A stretch of DNA of 64,000 nucleotides, taken from positions 1-64,000 of the forward strand of contig CANNZV010001132.1 in the NCBI GenBank assembly GCA_947561585.1. The letters run 5' to 3'. Source of the stretch: Caprella mutica (Eukaryota; Arthropoda; Malacostraca; Amphipoda; Caprellidae). Positions within the stretch are counted from its first letter, which is position 1. Each line of letters opens with the position of its first letter. Under the pieces are notes generated by a model. It was given only the letters and a program-made list of their open reading frames with translations. It was not told the DNA's origin and did not search any database. This document shows, piece after piece, positions 11,524-22,948 of this stretch. A program made the position numbers and the translations under genes.

Positions 11524-12558
11524 GGTGATCGGACAACTTACCGCCAGACAATTCGTCGTGAGTACAACTCGCCACTGGGACAATTCATCGTGAGTACAAT
11601 TCGCTGCTCGGACAATTCTTCGCCAGAACAACTCGCCGTGTGATTTATGTTTTACTGCCGTATACTTCATTTATATATGAAAAATATTTTAAATGTAAAC
11701 TGCATGTTGTAAATTAGTTATCAAATTTCTTTGCCCTATTTGACTATATATTTTTTTCATTTCAAAAGTTAAATGAAATGTTTTTTCAATAAACATATAA
11801 TCTAAACCATAATATAGTGTGTGTTGTAAATTAACCATAACATTTTTTTCGTTCTGTTTAACAATATTTTGCAAAAAGAAATTTGTTATTGGAAAGAAAA
11901 CAAGTTCATGTGACTTCTTAAGTTTAAATTTTAATGACCCGTAAAAATTATTTTAGTTTAAAACTAGTACTTCGGTGTGAATAATAGGTTCTTTAACTAA
12001 GATGTCTTAGATTTTTGTGTTAGGTAGGCTAATAGATACCATTTACTATCACCTCTTCATTTTCCTCTTATATTCGTGAGTGCAGTCACCGGTTCTTGTG
12101 TCCCTTTTCATCTCATTCCTCGGTAAGGTATTGAATCCTTGAAATAGCTTTTCTGCATCCATGGACTGGTGGTTGGTGCCTTTGTTCATGGAGCCATGCA
12201 CTTTGCTTTCCGACAGCTTCTTCCTGTCCCTTGTATTTGATATTCTTTTGACGTCAATAACAATGCCCTTCGTTTCGAAGCAGACATTAAACACTACAAT
12301 TCAAATTAATAGCTCTAATATTTTTGCAGCCTGCAGTATTCTCACAGAGAAAATATGACAAGAAGAGAAACAAATAAATTTAAATAATGAAATTTGTCAA
12401 CTACTGTTTTACATCAGTCTTGAGCATATATAAATAAATCCTTGTTCAAATTTATAATAAACTTAAATATATGTAAGTGATGTATATGCCGGTAAAACAA
12501 AAATCACGCGGCGAGTTTTCCTGGCGGCGAATTGTCCGGGGCGAGTTGTCCTAGAACC
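11524..12558. mobile_element. GGT...CTAGAACC element with CGGACAATTCGCC arrays, copy A
   Basis: It begins GGTGATCGGACAACTTACC and ends GAGTTGTCCTAGAACC. It is flanked by a perfect 9-bp duplication CTCTCAACT (11515-11523 and 12559-12567). Subterminal short repeats (GGACAAYTCGCC) are inverted between the ends. The interior (TGTAAATTAGTTATCAAATTT and other blocks) is homologous to the copy at 17465-18512, including a shared minus-strand patch (VLFETKG / CFETKG) near 12250 and 18170. No transposase is present. Confidence 0.88.
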
Positions 12559-13197
12559 CTCTCAACTGTAACAGGTAGTTTCGCTTCTAAACATTATTTA
12601 TGGTGTTCATATAATATGTGCTATGTAAGCATTCTACACAGTACACTACATATAGTGCACGGAACTTCACAATATTCTTTTCTTTTGTACAATATACACA
12701 TGTGAGTATTACTATCTAATTAATATAAGATAGTTAGTCTTACATCTGAACTGCGTAACATTAAACTGCCCATTTCTACTTCGATAATAATTTTTCTTGT
12801 AGCTATACAGTTACGTTAAATGCCTGGGAATTTATTTGTTTACAACATCTCAGTAGTTCGATTTGTTTGAAGTATTGATTAATTAAATATAACAAAATAC
12901 TACCCCAGAATAAATTAATGTCGAAACAAGAATAATCACTCAATTCATATATTCATTAGCATTAATTCAAAATTCCTGTCCTTATGTATTTCCATTGATT
13001 AGAAAAGCTTTACAAATATTTAATGAAAAGTATAACTACACCTTAAACAAGCCTGTATCTTTCTCGTAATTGATGTGTATTTAGTTGCTGATTCATTTGT
13101 TTTATTATAAGTTTGTTGTTTTATTGTTATATCTTGAATTACATTGTTTTTGCGGTGAATTTACCACGTGGTGAATTGAGTGTTCGAAAGTGTTTCA

Positions 13198-13318
13198 GAT
13201 CGATGCACTTTAGTGTTTCAAATTATCCTTTGTTAAAAATGATGAGAGTAATTTCTTCATCATTTCAACAGACTTTTTAACACTTTCAAGATCTTGAAAC
13301 ACCGAAGTGCATCCAAAT
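13198..13318. repeat. Small imperfect inverted repeat
   Basis: GATGCACTTTAGTGTTTCAA near 13202 is matched in inverse by TTGAAACACCGAAGTGCATC near 13293, enclosing about 70 bases. It lies just outside the outer inverted-repeat element and could be a tiny MITE. Confidence 0.5.
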
Positions 13319-13447
13319 TACAATTGATGCACTAAGTATATCGCCTTAGAGACCAAGCCTATAGGGTAAACTGGAAACACCTGGATGCATCAGTTTTGAG
13401 CCGTATATTTTTTTCAGTGTATTTTACTATTATGTATTTTGTTTTAG

Positions 13448-13542
13448 ATAAAAGGCGAAGGATATCTGGCAGCTCTTCAAGTGGTCAATAGCAACATCAG
13501 CTACGCTAGTTCTGAAAAAAATGTTGTTATGCTTCAGGACAG
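13448..13542 (+). CDS. Isolated exon candidate, unknown protein
   Basis: A TTTTGTTTTAG acceptor precedes an open 95-nt segment that ends at a good donor (GACAG|GTTAGT). In the open frame it reads about 31 residues including GEGYLAALQVVNSN and SYASSEKNVVMLQD, with normal amino-acid composition and higher GC than its surroundings. Starting in phase 0 it ends in phase 2. Joining it directly to the exon that starts at 22931 would hit a stop, so it is not an upstream coding exon of the HEPN-NACHT gene. I do not recognise the family, and no partner exon is visible nearby. Confidence 0.45.
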
Positions 13543-14597
13543 GTTAGTCACCTAATCCTAGCATAACTAACAACTAGCGGATACAACCAAGATTACCAAT
13601 ATTAGACTACTTACTTCATATACTATACAGCGGGTTAACTCTAGTTTCATGGCATCCGTAAACTGCACAAATAACCATGGACAAATCCTTACATACAAAA
13701 TAACTATTTAACCGGATGTAAAGTATATAGAGTATGTAATGTAATATTGCAGGGTCACATCTATGTTTGTATTTCTTTTATGCGCTGAAAGAGTCTAAAA
13801 CGCGTATCTAGCCCTTCTAAGTTAGTTTATCTTGAGGATAATCAATGTAATTCTGAATTCAGCCTGTTCAGTCAAATAGACCGAAAGTTAAAGCATCTGA
13901 TACTAAAAAGAATGGACAGCAATCCTTGTTTCTATGTAAAAATAAGTATCCCCGTTCACCAAAGCGTCATTCACAACCCAAACTGTAAACATTTTGCTAT
14001 GGAACTTAGCAATACTCTACCTTGTAGTTAATATACCTTGGATACAACAAACTCATTAGCGGACAAAATGCCTAACGGACAAAATGCCTACGTACAAAAT
14101 GCCTAACGGACAAAAGACCAGCGGAAAATGCCTGACGGACAAAATTTATAAAACGTTAATTTGAATAATGAAAGTTATAGATTAATTCAGCAAAGAAATT
14201 TAGTATTAATTTGAACTTTCGTTAATTTGAATATAATTTTTTTATACTGGCTTAAAAAATTCAATCAAATGGCATACAGGTTTGAGGAAAACAAATATGA
14301 AAGATTCAAGTAAAAAAACTATATATTGCTATAGAGAACTGATGTTCCAGATGACAGCTTCCAATCGTTTCACCCAGTGTAAGAAGAGAAGCATAGCGTA
14401 TTATGTAGCCGTACTAGTTAGACACCAATAGCTATAGCCATTGAGATTTACGTAGAGGTTTGGAGGTAGCATGTCTTGCAAGAAAAAGTGATGACAAAAA
14501 GTGGCGCCATGGGCGTGTCTTCCCCCAATGCACCCCTGCCACACGGTGCAATGGGGTTGGGTGCCCCTCCTCCTATGCTCAGTGCTAATCGAGTAAC
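13543..14597. other. Unassigned region with a short CGGACAAAATGCC array
   Basis: It is mostly unremarkable. At 14058-14150 there are about five copies of AACGGACAAAATGCCT-like text, resembling one end of an array-ended element; I see no inverted partner. The stretch 14500-14590 is GC-richer but has no open frame that I can place. Confidence 0.4.
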
Positions 14598-15768
14598 GCC
14601 CCCTTCACACTTGCGTTTCTCAACGCCGCGTTAGAAGAAAGCTCATCTTATCATTTTTTTCCTTGTTATTATTTGGTTATCATTTTCTCTAATTATCATT
14701 TTCTTTGGTTATCATTTTCTCTGTTTATCATTTTCTATGGATATCATTTTATCTGGTTATCATTTTCTTTAGTTATCATTTCCTTTGATTATCATTTTCT
14801 ATGGTTATCATTTTCTCTGGTTATCATTTCATTTGGTTATCATTTTCCTGTTTATCATTTCCTTTGGTTATCAATCTTCTGTTTATCATTTCCTTTGGTT
14901 ATAATTTTCTCTGTTAATCATTTTCTCTGGTTATCATTTTCTCTGGTTATCATTTTCTCTGGTTATCATTTTCTCTGGTTATCATTTTATCTGGTTATCA
15001 TTTTCTATGGTTATCATTTTATCTGGTTATCATTTTCTATGGTTATCATTTGCTCCGGTTATCATTTTCTCTGGTTATCATCTTCTATGGTTATCATTTT
15101 TTATGGTTATCATTTTTTGTGGTTTTCATTTTCTATAGTTATCATTTTCTCTGGATTTCATTTTCTCAGGATTTCATTTTCTCAGGATTTCATTTTCTCT
15201 GGATATAATTTTATCTGGATATCAATTTCTTTGATTATTGTTTTATTATTAAAGTAATTTGGCATAATAGGGTATGTTCCGAATTATCGAACAGTTCCAC
15301 AATTTCGATAATCAACAAATAACGAGTTAAAATGTCATATTACTTATATACTTTTTCTTCTATGATCGAACTGACTGATAATTCATAACTTACATAACTT
15401 TTACAACTCTATCACAATTGCCAGGGACACTTGTTATGTGGGTAGAAAATGATAACCATTGTAGACAATTATTTTTCAATTTTTCGTCTTATTTTTGTCA
15501 AAAGGTTGGTGTATGTATACAATCCCAGTAGTGAAAAAAAAACTCAAATGTGAACGGTACAATAGACATTTGTATCCTGCTAAAGTTCTAGCGTTAAAAA
15601 TTCTGCGCGTATTTTAGCAGGGGACTGAGCTATGTTGCGATAGAAAAATCACTGCATTTTTTCTAACGCAAGTGTGAAGGGCTCCGTTAAAATCAATTGC
15701 AGCTAAACTTTTTGCCATGAGCAGTATTTCTAACGCGGCGTTGAGAAACGCAAGTGTGAAGGGGCCTT
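14598..15768. mobile_element. Inverted-repeat element with TTCACACTTGCG ends
   Basis: The left end CCCCCTTCACACTTGCGTTT with CTCAACGCCGCGTTAG is matched in inverse at the right end, about 36 bp nearly perfect (to 15768). A second internal inverted block (GCAAGTGTGAAGGGCTCCG) lies at about 15665. The interior is a 16-bp minisatellite plus AT-rich DNA. The flanks share TAAC but the duplication is uncertain. Confidence 0.75.
14663..15245. repeat. 16-bp minisatellite, about 36 copies
   Basis: The unit is GGTTATCATTTTCTCT with substitutions. Because 16 is not a multiple of 3 and the unit has no stop in any plus frame, a 194-codon open frame (repeating FLWLSFSLVIIFSGYH) runs through it. I read this as an artefact of the repeat, not a gene. 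Confidence 0.92.
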
Positions 15769-15877
15769 AACAGTCGAGGGAGGTTATGTTGTTCTGTACT
15801 GTTTGTAGCTATCACTAATTTTGATAACTCATTAATTGCCAATAGTGGCAATTGTTATGATATTTTATTTCGGAGCA

Positions 15878-16300
15878 GGTAAAGATAATGGACCAGAAAT
15901 GAAGCTGGTAAAGATAACGGACCAGAAAATAAGCTAGTATATGTTAACGGACCAGAATACACTTTTTAATTTTAAAAAATATTTGCTTTAGTATTTTATA
16001 AAACTACAACCTTATAAATGATAATATTAATGATTATACATTTATTTTGCATATTTATTAATTGAAAGAATTGATAAAAAACGTGATTCATTTTGAAAAA
16101 TGGAAAAAAACTTCTGCTTAAATCCTTGGTATCTATGATTCCAAAATTATGTTCTTATCCCAGTTATTGGTCAAACATTAATAATTTACCCAAGTAAAGA
16201 TAACGGACCAGAATTGAAGCTAGTAAACATTACGGACCAGAATTTAAACTAGTAAAGTTAACGGACCCTGGTCCGTCATCTTTGCTTGCTTCTTTATTTC
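15878..16300. repeat. Element with AACGGACCAGAA arrays
   Basis: Three copies of GTAAAGATAACGGACCAGAA-like units at 15878-15955 are followed by about 240 bases of AT-rich DNA and three more copies in the same orientation at 16190-16265. The array then turns round at GGACCCTGGTCCG and ends GTCCGTCATCTTTGCTTGCTTC. It is probably a small array-ended element; its boundaries are approximate. Confidence 0.5.
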
Positions 16301-16429
16301 TGAAAACATATTGTTTACTAATTGTCGAAATTGGTGAGATATTCATTAGGGTGGAGCGTTTTTTCAACTTTTTCGAATTTGAATATGTATTAGTGCGGAA
16401 AAGTTGTTGGCATACTTAGTTTGAATGTA

Positions 16430-16830
16430 TAAAAATTTCAGACCTGTCAGATGTCATTTTCATTTGCCACCAGAGCTTCGAAAAATCGAAAAATTCTGAA
16501 AAAATGGTTGCTATCAAAAAATTTCCAAAAAATTTAATTTTCGTCTAATTATTTCGCATTAGTGATGAAGTTCATCAGAAAGGTATATTATAATTAGCTT
16601 TCAAATTTGATATCATTGTTACATCATCTTCATCTGCCACCAGAGCTTCAAAAAGCCTAAAAATTCTGAAAAATTGCGTGTCTTCAAAAATTTCTAAACA
16701 AATTTAAATTTTGTTGAATAATTATGCATTAGTGATAAAGTTAATTAAAAAGGTTAATTATAATTAGCTTTCAAATTTGAAATCATTGTGACTTCATCTT
16801 CATCTGCCACAAGCAGCATGAAAATATCGT
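16430..16830. repeat. About 170-bp diverged tandem repeat, three units
   Basis: CATCTGCCACCAGAGCTTC recurs at about 16461, 16630 and 16800. Each copy is followed by AAAAATTCTGAAAAA and CATTAGTGATGAAGTT-like blocks. Confidence 0.7.
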
Positions 16831-17044
16831 TAAATAGTCGTTTTTACATAAATTCAAATTGGAAATAAACTTATGAATTTATTCCTACTCATCCCAATTG
16901 GCGATTAAGTGGTGCAACCATTATTGTTCTGAATACTACTCTCAAATACCAAGCTTGCAACACATAATCTTTTCCTGCAGCTTGTGGTCGAAAATGGTTT
17001 TCATAACGAATGCTTACAGATATCCAATTGACATTTGTATACAT

Positions 17045-17155
17045 TATCAATTGTTCAATTGTTTTGGAGCCTAATTGTCGTGGGCCCAATTGACGTGAGC
17101 CCAATTGTCTTGGGGACCAATTTTCCTGGGGCCCAATTGTCGGTGCACTATATTG
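17045..17155. repeat. GGGCCCAATTGTC short array
   Basis: There are five to six copies of a CCAATTGTCGTGGGC-type unit. A possible lone partner (CCCAATTGGCG) sits at 16892, so this may be one end of a small element, unproven. Confidence 0.5.
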
Positions 17156-17272
17156 TTTGTAACGTTTCAATGTCTTTATAAAAAAATGTCATCTTTTATT
17201 TACCTCTCTATTATTTGTATTATCTACCTTCTTTTTATATGTCATCGATGATTATTATGCGATGAATTTACC

Positions 17273-17385
17273 TGCGATGAATTTACCATGCGATGAATTT
17301 ACCACGCGATGAATTTACCATGCGATGAATTTACCGCAATGAATTTACCGCGATGAATTTACCCGCGATGAATTTACACTGATCC
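17273..17385. repeat. GCGATGAATTTACC short array, eight copies
   Basis: Eight near-identical 13-15-bp units occur in tandem. The same motif in inverse (GGTAAATTCATCGC) occurs at about 10213, so it belongs to the same type of terminal array. No inverted partner is visible next to it. Confidence 0.8.
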
Positions 17386-17400
17386 ATATTCTGATAAATT

Positions 17401-18857
17401 AAGGCTTCTTCACACTTAATAGGGATCCGTCCGGGACGTCACCGGCATAGAGTTATGATAAACTGGTGACCGGACAACTCGCCGTCGGACAATTCGCCGC
17501 CAGACAATTCGCCGTGAGGACAACTCGCCGCTAGGACAATTTGCCGCTAGGACAATTCACTTACAAAACAACGTGTGCTTTATATTTTACCGCCGTATAC
17601 ACCATTTATTTATAAAAATATTTTAAATATAAGATGCGTGTTGTAAATTGAATATCGAATTTTCTTAGCAGTATTTGAAAATGTTTTCTTTTTCATTTCA
17701 AAAGTTAAATATAATGTTTTTTTTAAATATTATGTAATCATAGTGTGTTTTGTAAATTAACAATAAAATTTTCGTCATTCTATTTGAAAGTATTTTAGTA
17801 AAAACAATTTTCTAATAAAAAAAAAACAAGTTCAGATATCTTCTTAATACGTTTAATGACTTATAAAAATTAAAACTAGTAGATTAGTGCAAATAAAGGT
17901 TATTCAACTACGAAGTCTTAGATTTTCGTTTTAGCTAGGTAGGGTAAGAAGTTATATCTCCTCTTCATTTTTCTCTTCTAATCGTGAGTGTAGTCACTGC
18001 GTGCTTGTGTTCCTTTTCATATTATTCCTTGGTAAGTGACTGCATCCACGAAGTAGCTCTTCTGCATCCATGAGCTTGTCACGGACTGGGTTTTTTTGTC
18101 TTTGTTCAAAGAGTTACTTTGCTTTCTGACTTCTTCTTCCTGTCTCTTGTTAACTAGGAAGCCCTTCGTTTCGAATAAGACGTTAAATGCTTCTAAATTC
18201 ATATTAATAGTTCTAATATTTTTTACAGCTTGATATATTCTCACAGATGTAACAAAAGAAACTAATTAATTGAAATAAAGAAATTTATCAATAACTTTTT
18301 TACGCCAGTCTTGAGCTTATAAAAGCAAAATTATTGTTCAAATTTATAATATTTTTAAATATACGAAAATGATGTATACACCGAAAAAAAATAAATCACC
18401 CGGCGAGTTGTCCTGGCGGCGAGTCGTCCTAGCGGCGAGTTGTCCACACAGCGAATTGTCCGCGGCGAGTTGTCCGGCGTCGAATTGTCCGGCGGTGAGT
18501 TGTCCTAGAACCGATAAACTACACTAGAGAGAGGTAGTGTTGCAGCGATTGCAGGACGCTGAAAACCTTATTTTGTTTCAGTTACTCCATTGAAATGACG
18601 CCAGATTGCCAATTAAGTGACCCCAAAATAAGGAATTAACCGTCCTGCAAGACGCGATACAATTTTGGCCACTGGCTCACCACTTGGTCACCGGTCAGTG
18701 ATTTTTTATCACTGAAGGTAGACGGTACTGTGTGAATAGATCCGTTGAAATTAAAGTAACGATATATTTTTTCACTTAAACTGGATCACTGTGAGGAGAG
18801 TGACGGAGACGGACCGGAGACGTCCCGGACAGATCCCTGACATGTGTGAAGAAGCCT
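17401..18857. mobile_element. Inverted-repeat element with AAGGCTTCTTCACAC ends
   Basis: The left end AAGGCTTCTTCACACTTAAT with ATCCGTCCGGGACGTC is matched in inverse at 18803-18857 (GACGTCCCGGACAGATCCCT ... GTGTGAAGAAGCCTT). The copy at 17465-18512 is nested inside it. Between 18540 and 18780 there is non-coding GC-richer DNA (TTGCAGGACG / CGTCCTGCAAG partly inverted). Confidence 0.75.
17465..18512. mobile_element. GGT...CTAGAACC element with CGGACAATTCGCC arrays, copy B
   Basis: It begins GGTGACCGGACAACTCGCCG and ends GTTGTCCTAGAACC, with the 8-bp duplication GATAAACT at 17457-17464 and 18513-18520. The inverted terminal arrays have five to seven units per side. The interior is homologous to the 11524-12558 copy but clearly diverged. 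Length 1048 bp, with no transposase. Confidence 0.87.
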
Positions 18858-19175
18858 TGAACAAAAAATATCTCAAAAGCCAAGATATAAATTTGATTTT
18901 TAAATAATTGGTTTCAATATTATTGTAGCCCGTAGTCATGATTCTGCCACAAATGATTTGTTTTCTTTTTAACATGTATTTCTTAATAAAAGTGTGACAC
19001 ACGGGCAGACAGACAGACAGGCAGGCGGACGCGGCTCTTATTATAGTATAGCTTATGCCACCATGCAACAGAAGTAACATTTTTGTTAAGTTAAGCCCCT
19101 TACATATATATTAATTATGTTTGTACTTAAAATACATTTATTCATTATTTACCTCCGTTGACATATTAGTTCTGC
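18858..19175. other. Unassigned, with a CAGA-rich patch
   Basis: A short GACACACGGGCAGACAGACA-type patch at 18993-19030 resembles transposon debris common in invertebrate genomes. No gene is evident. Confidence 0.35.
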
Positions 19176-19387
19176 CACCTAGTTTCTAAAGCAGGAAATA
19201 GAAATGAAACGAGTTGCGGACAATCGAGGTGTGTTGTTTTCGTGACGTCTTAACAGCATCACTCTAAAATCATATTTAAGAAAATTGAAGAACGTGACAT
19301 TATTAAACTGTTTATTTAATTTCATTATGAAAACAGTGATGAATCCATTCATATATTCACACTGCTAAACCTTAATTTTCTATTTAT

Positions 19388-19548
19388 GTGTGTTGCCTTG
19401 TTGACGTCACGGTCACAAATCACTCGATTTGAGACAACAGCTAACAAAGCTTCACTCTTCAGTACTTACTCTAGTAGGAATATTAGTATTGATAGGTAGC
19501 GATATTCGAGTGATTTGCGACGTGACGTAAGCAAGGGAACAAATTTAA
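19388..19548. repeat. Palindromic MITE-like repeat
   Basis: CTTGTTGACGTCACGGTCAC with AAATCACTCGA on the left is matched in inverse by TCGAGTGATTTGCGACGTGACGTAAGCAAG on the right. Confidence 0.7.
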
Positions 19549-19616
19549 AGAAAAAATTTGGGGTCTAGCAGGTTAAAGAATTCATTAAATATATATTTAT
19601 TTATTATATTATACCA

Positions 19617-22127
19617 ATTCCCAAGCAACCACAGTTAATGGGGCCAATGTGGGCACTAGGTGCCATTCAAGCCCGTAATCTGATGACAAATCATATTGGT
19701 ACTGTGTGGTTATTTGCAAAATGGGCCAACGTGGTGACAGCATGGGCTACTAATGTTGAAACCATCTTGGCCCAAGATGTTGTCGAGGTTGATGGGGCCA
19801 AGGTCGTAAAAGAACTGGCAAGCTGTATTGAAATCAACTTGGTACTAGGTGGTTTCCATGTGACATATGACACTACCACATTGGTACTGTGTGGTCATTT
19901 ACAAACTGGGCCCACATGGTGACAGCATGGGCTACTAATGTTTAAACCATCTTGGTATAAGATGATGCCGAGGATGATGGGGCCAGGGTCGAAAAAGCAC
20001 TGGCAACCAATATTGATATTACTTTGGTACTAGGTGGTTTCCATGTGCTAAATATGGCACTACCATATTGGACCCATCTGGTCACAATAAATAAATCATA
20101 AGGTTTAATAAATTTCTTTTGAAGCCATGAATAGATTAATAATAGAGCATTGTTTTTAATAAAATGAATATCATAATGAGTAAGACAAATAAAAATCATC
20201 TTCTAGATTTCCATTTATTTATTCGTAGATCGTTACAACAGAAGAGTAGAACGAACTTAAAAAACCTATCCATTAAAAAGGTGATTAAACAGTAACATTA
20301 AACAATACATCTAGCTTTGTATCATAAGTATAAAGAGTTATTATAATATAGTATAGAATAGTTATATATGATATTACAACTAACATGACTATAATAAAAA
20401 GCTGACTACCTATAACTCTGAGATTAAAACAAAACTTATTATATTATCTATGGAAATCGACTCAATCGAATTACATAGCTAAAAAAAACAAGAATACAAT
20501 AATTCAGTGAGAGGTCTAATAATTTACATCCTTGGCTATGGGTTGGTCCACATTCTGTTGTGCCTATCTCTCCTTCCGTTATTGCAGTAACTGCCTTAAC
20601 TACCTCTCAAAATTTGAAGCTTTTCTTATGGCGAAGGCTCTACTTTGAAAAAGAAAATATTAATTACTTAATCAATTCTCAATATCACTTGCAGAGTTCC
20701 GTAGCTGCATTTATTTCAGTTATATTAATTACCTATATTTAAATATTTACTATATTTGCAAGCAAATTTTGTAGTTATCAGAAATGAACAAAAGTACGTG
20801 TATCCAAATTTTTTGTAACTAACAGGTTATCTCTGTAACTATTTTTAAATTAAATAATAGGTGCCCACATACCTAGATAGTGGAATTATATACTTTCAGA
20901 AATCGAATCGCATTTCAAATTTAAATTATTATATTTAAAGAGAAATTTAAATTAATATTTCATGGTAAGTTCCGAGTTATCGATCTAGTTTGAAAAATTA
21001 TTATCATTTAATCTTCAAGTTGCTGTAGTACTTTATTTCTATAATGATCGAGAAAAAGTGACACTGTAAGATAAATTATTAATAACTCGAAAATTACCCT
21101 AGATACATATATTTAGCCATAGGTTGAAGGAAATATTATTCAGCTCGGTACCTAATTAGGTGCTTACCTAATTAGGTAAGCACGCAATAGCTATATCGAA
21201 TACACTATATAAAATAACTTTAAAATATCTATAAGTATATTTTAAAAACTTCAACTCACCATTTTATAACTTTAAATAGGCCGCAGAGTGCAGTTTTGAA
21301 GAATTTTCTTAATTAATTAAGGGAATTAAAAACTAATACCTCCTCCAACGAAAAGCACTAACAAAGTACCTGAATTTTAAAATTTCACTATGTATGTATA
21401 ACCGAAAATACAAAGCAGGCTCATACCGGAAACAAATAAGTTCACTTGTTCAGTTTAGGATTGCATATTATCCTCTATTCGTAATTCATTATACAAATAT
21501 TTTGAAAATGTATTAAGATGGTCACAATTAGCTAACAGTAGCTAATTAAAAAAATAGACAAGTTTCATAGAAACTGGCATCTGGCAACCACGCTGTAAAA
21601 TCACTCAGTGCCACTCACCCTTCGTCATCATTTTACACATTCATATAGCTTATATACCTATATCTTATATTAAAATTATGTTCTTTATAAACTATAAATT
21701 TTAAACCTTGAAACTAAAACTTTAACTCTTTATCGTTCCCGTGATCATCTTCGTCTAGTCACTTAAACTTAGTATTAAAAAGATAGTTTTGCTGAACGAT
21801 TAATAATTTAATATTAATTTGAAGACATTTTATAAATTGCGATTGATTGAATCCTTCCTATTCCAGGAAATGGTCTTTCCAATATGTTAATAAAGCTTCC
21901 GCCATATAATGTTGATAGGCTATACAGTAATCAGGTTGGGCCAATATGACAATTCAATGGGATGGATTTGCAACATTGAACCAACCTTCTCCCAAGGTCC
22001 ATGATAATGGAAAACCACATTATCCCCATGTAATTTCTAGGCTACTTTTCAGTCTGCCATCTCTTGCCCATCTAACCATCTAGTGCCCATGTTGGCACAA
22101 TGTGTCATGGTTGCTTGGGTTACTAAA
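19617..22127. mobile_element. Inverted-repeat element with CCCAAGCAACCA ends
   Basis: The left end TTCCCAAGCAACCACAGTTA with GCCAATGTGGGCACTAG is matched in inverse at 22078-22127 (CTAGTGCCCATGTTGGCAC ... TGGTTGCTTGGG). It contains a 185-bp duplicated block near the left end. The central 20.1-21.9 kb is AT-rich and has no credible gene. Confidence 0.7.
19697..20066. repeat. 185-bp tandem duplication
   Basis: TTGGTACTGTGTGGT starts units at about 19696 and 19881. Each unit contains GACAGCATGGGCTACTAATG, GATGGGGCCA and TGGTACTAGGTGGTTTCCATGTG. The second copy runs into decayed sequence. Open frames here look like by-products of the repeat. Confidence 0.8.
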
Positions 22128-22264
22128 TTTTTTTTTTAATTTACCTTCTTTCAATTGTTTTTAATATGATTTTACAGTGTTCCTGTTATGACGTCATGCA
22201 CACAACATACCTCGATTGTCATTACTATATTTTAATTCTATTCCCCCCTTTCGAAACCAGATGA

Positions 22265-22948
22265 CGTCACAACACACTTTTAGAATAGAAATTGTCGAGA
22301 GTTGTGTATCTTATTATAGTATAATATCTTTGGTGTAACTGTTGTAGGAAGAGATAGAAATGAGGTTTAATGAATTTAGAGATAAAAAAAATGTGTTAAC
22401 AATGTAATTAACTGCTGACTTTTGATAATTTTAGTTGTATGTAATAATGTAACATTATTCCTATGAGGATTAATAGAATGAGGATTGATATGTTTTTGAG
22501 TTACCAATGCAATAATATATAGTGAAAGTGTTTTTAAAAAATTCTCAGATTTATATATAAAATTGTGCTTGAACATAAAAATACAAAAACTTTGATTGGT
22601 ATTTCACAATCTATGCTATCTCGCAAAATTTGATACCATACCAATACACAAATGCTATCGAATTATCAAACAAGTGGAAAAGTTATGAAATTCCTGGAAG
22701 ATCGTTACATTATTAGAAGATCTATTAAAAAAACAGATGTTGGTTAAAATTAGATTAAGTGTTCATATTCAGTGGTTGAAGTCTATTTCTTGTTTGACTA
22801 TAGTATTGAAACCTGACAGTTGGAACAATTTTTTATAAACAACTGAGGGTTCGTTAAAGTTACTCCATATTTTCTCCTTGTTTATTCCTGATTTTCAATA
22901 TTCACTATTCCTTATATTTCTATCATGCAGGTTGTATTCCTGAGCACA
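22265..22948 (+). promoter_or_regulatory. Upstream region and 5' UTR boundary of the HEPN-NACHT gene
   Basis: There is no coding sequence. A strong acceptor-like pyrimidine tract ends in TTTCTATCATGCAG at 22930, so the first coding exon probably begins at 22931, spliced from an unseen 5' UTR exon. The ATG at 22925 would then lie inside the intron's acceptor. The next in-frame ATG, at 22949, is the more likely start. I cannot place a promoter. Confidence 0.5.

Larger units (their letters stand above)
10168..13190. mobile_element. Outer inverted-repeat element containing two nested elements
   Basis: The left arm CACTCAATTGTCGCATGGTA with TTCACCG (10168-10225) is matched in inverse at 13148-13190 (CGGTGAATTTACCACGTGG...TGAATTGAGTG). 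Both arms are built around GGTAAATTCACCG-type repeats. Two other elements, at 10437-11468 and 11524-12558, lie within it. No transposase frame is visible. Confidence 0.5.
19176..22264. mobile_element. Outer inverted-repeat element with two nested elements
   Basis: About 75 bp at the left (CACCTAGTTTCTAAAG ... GACAATCGAGGTGTGTTG ... GACGTCTTAACAG, 19176-19252) matches in inverse 22187-22264 (CTGTTATGACGTC ... CAACATACCTCGATTGTC ... CGAAACCAGATG), about 70% identical. Inside lie a palindromic MITE and a second inverted-repeat element. No ORF of interest is present. Confidence 0.6.

Noticed and set aside
19638..20199. Frames over the 185-bp duplicated block
   Set aside because: Mirror-image open frames on both strands of a tandem repeat; composition is explained by the repeat.
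22925..22948. ATG at 22925 as the start of the HEPN-NACHT protein
   Set aside because: It lies in TTTCTATCATGCAG, which looks like a splice acceptor. The in-frame ATG at 22949 is a better start; transcripts could decide.
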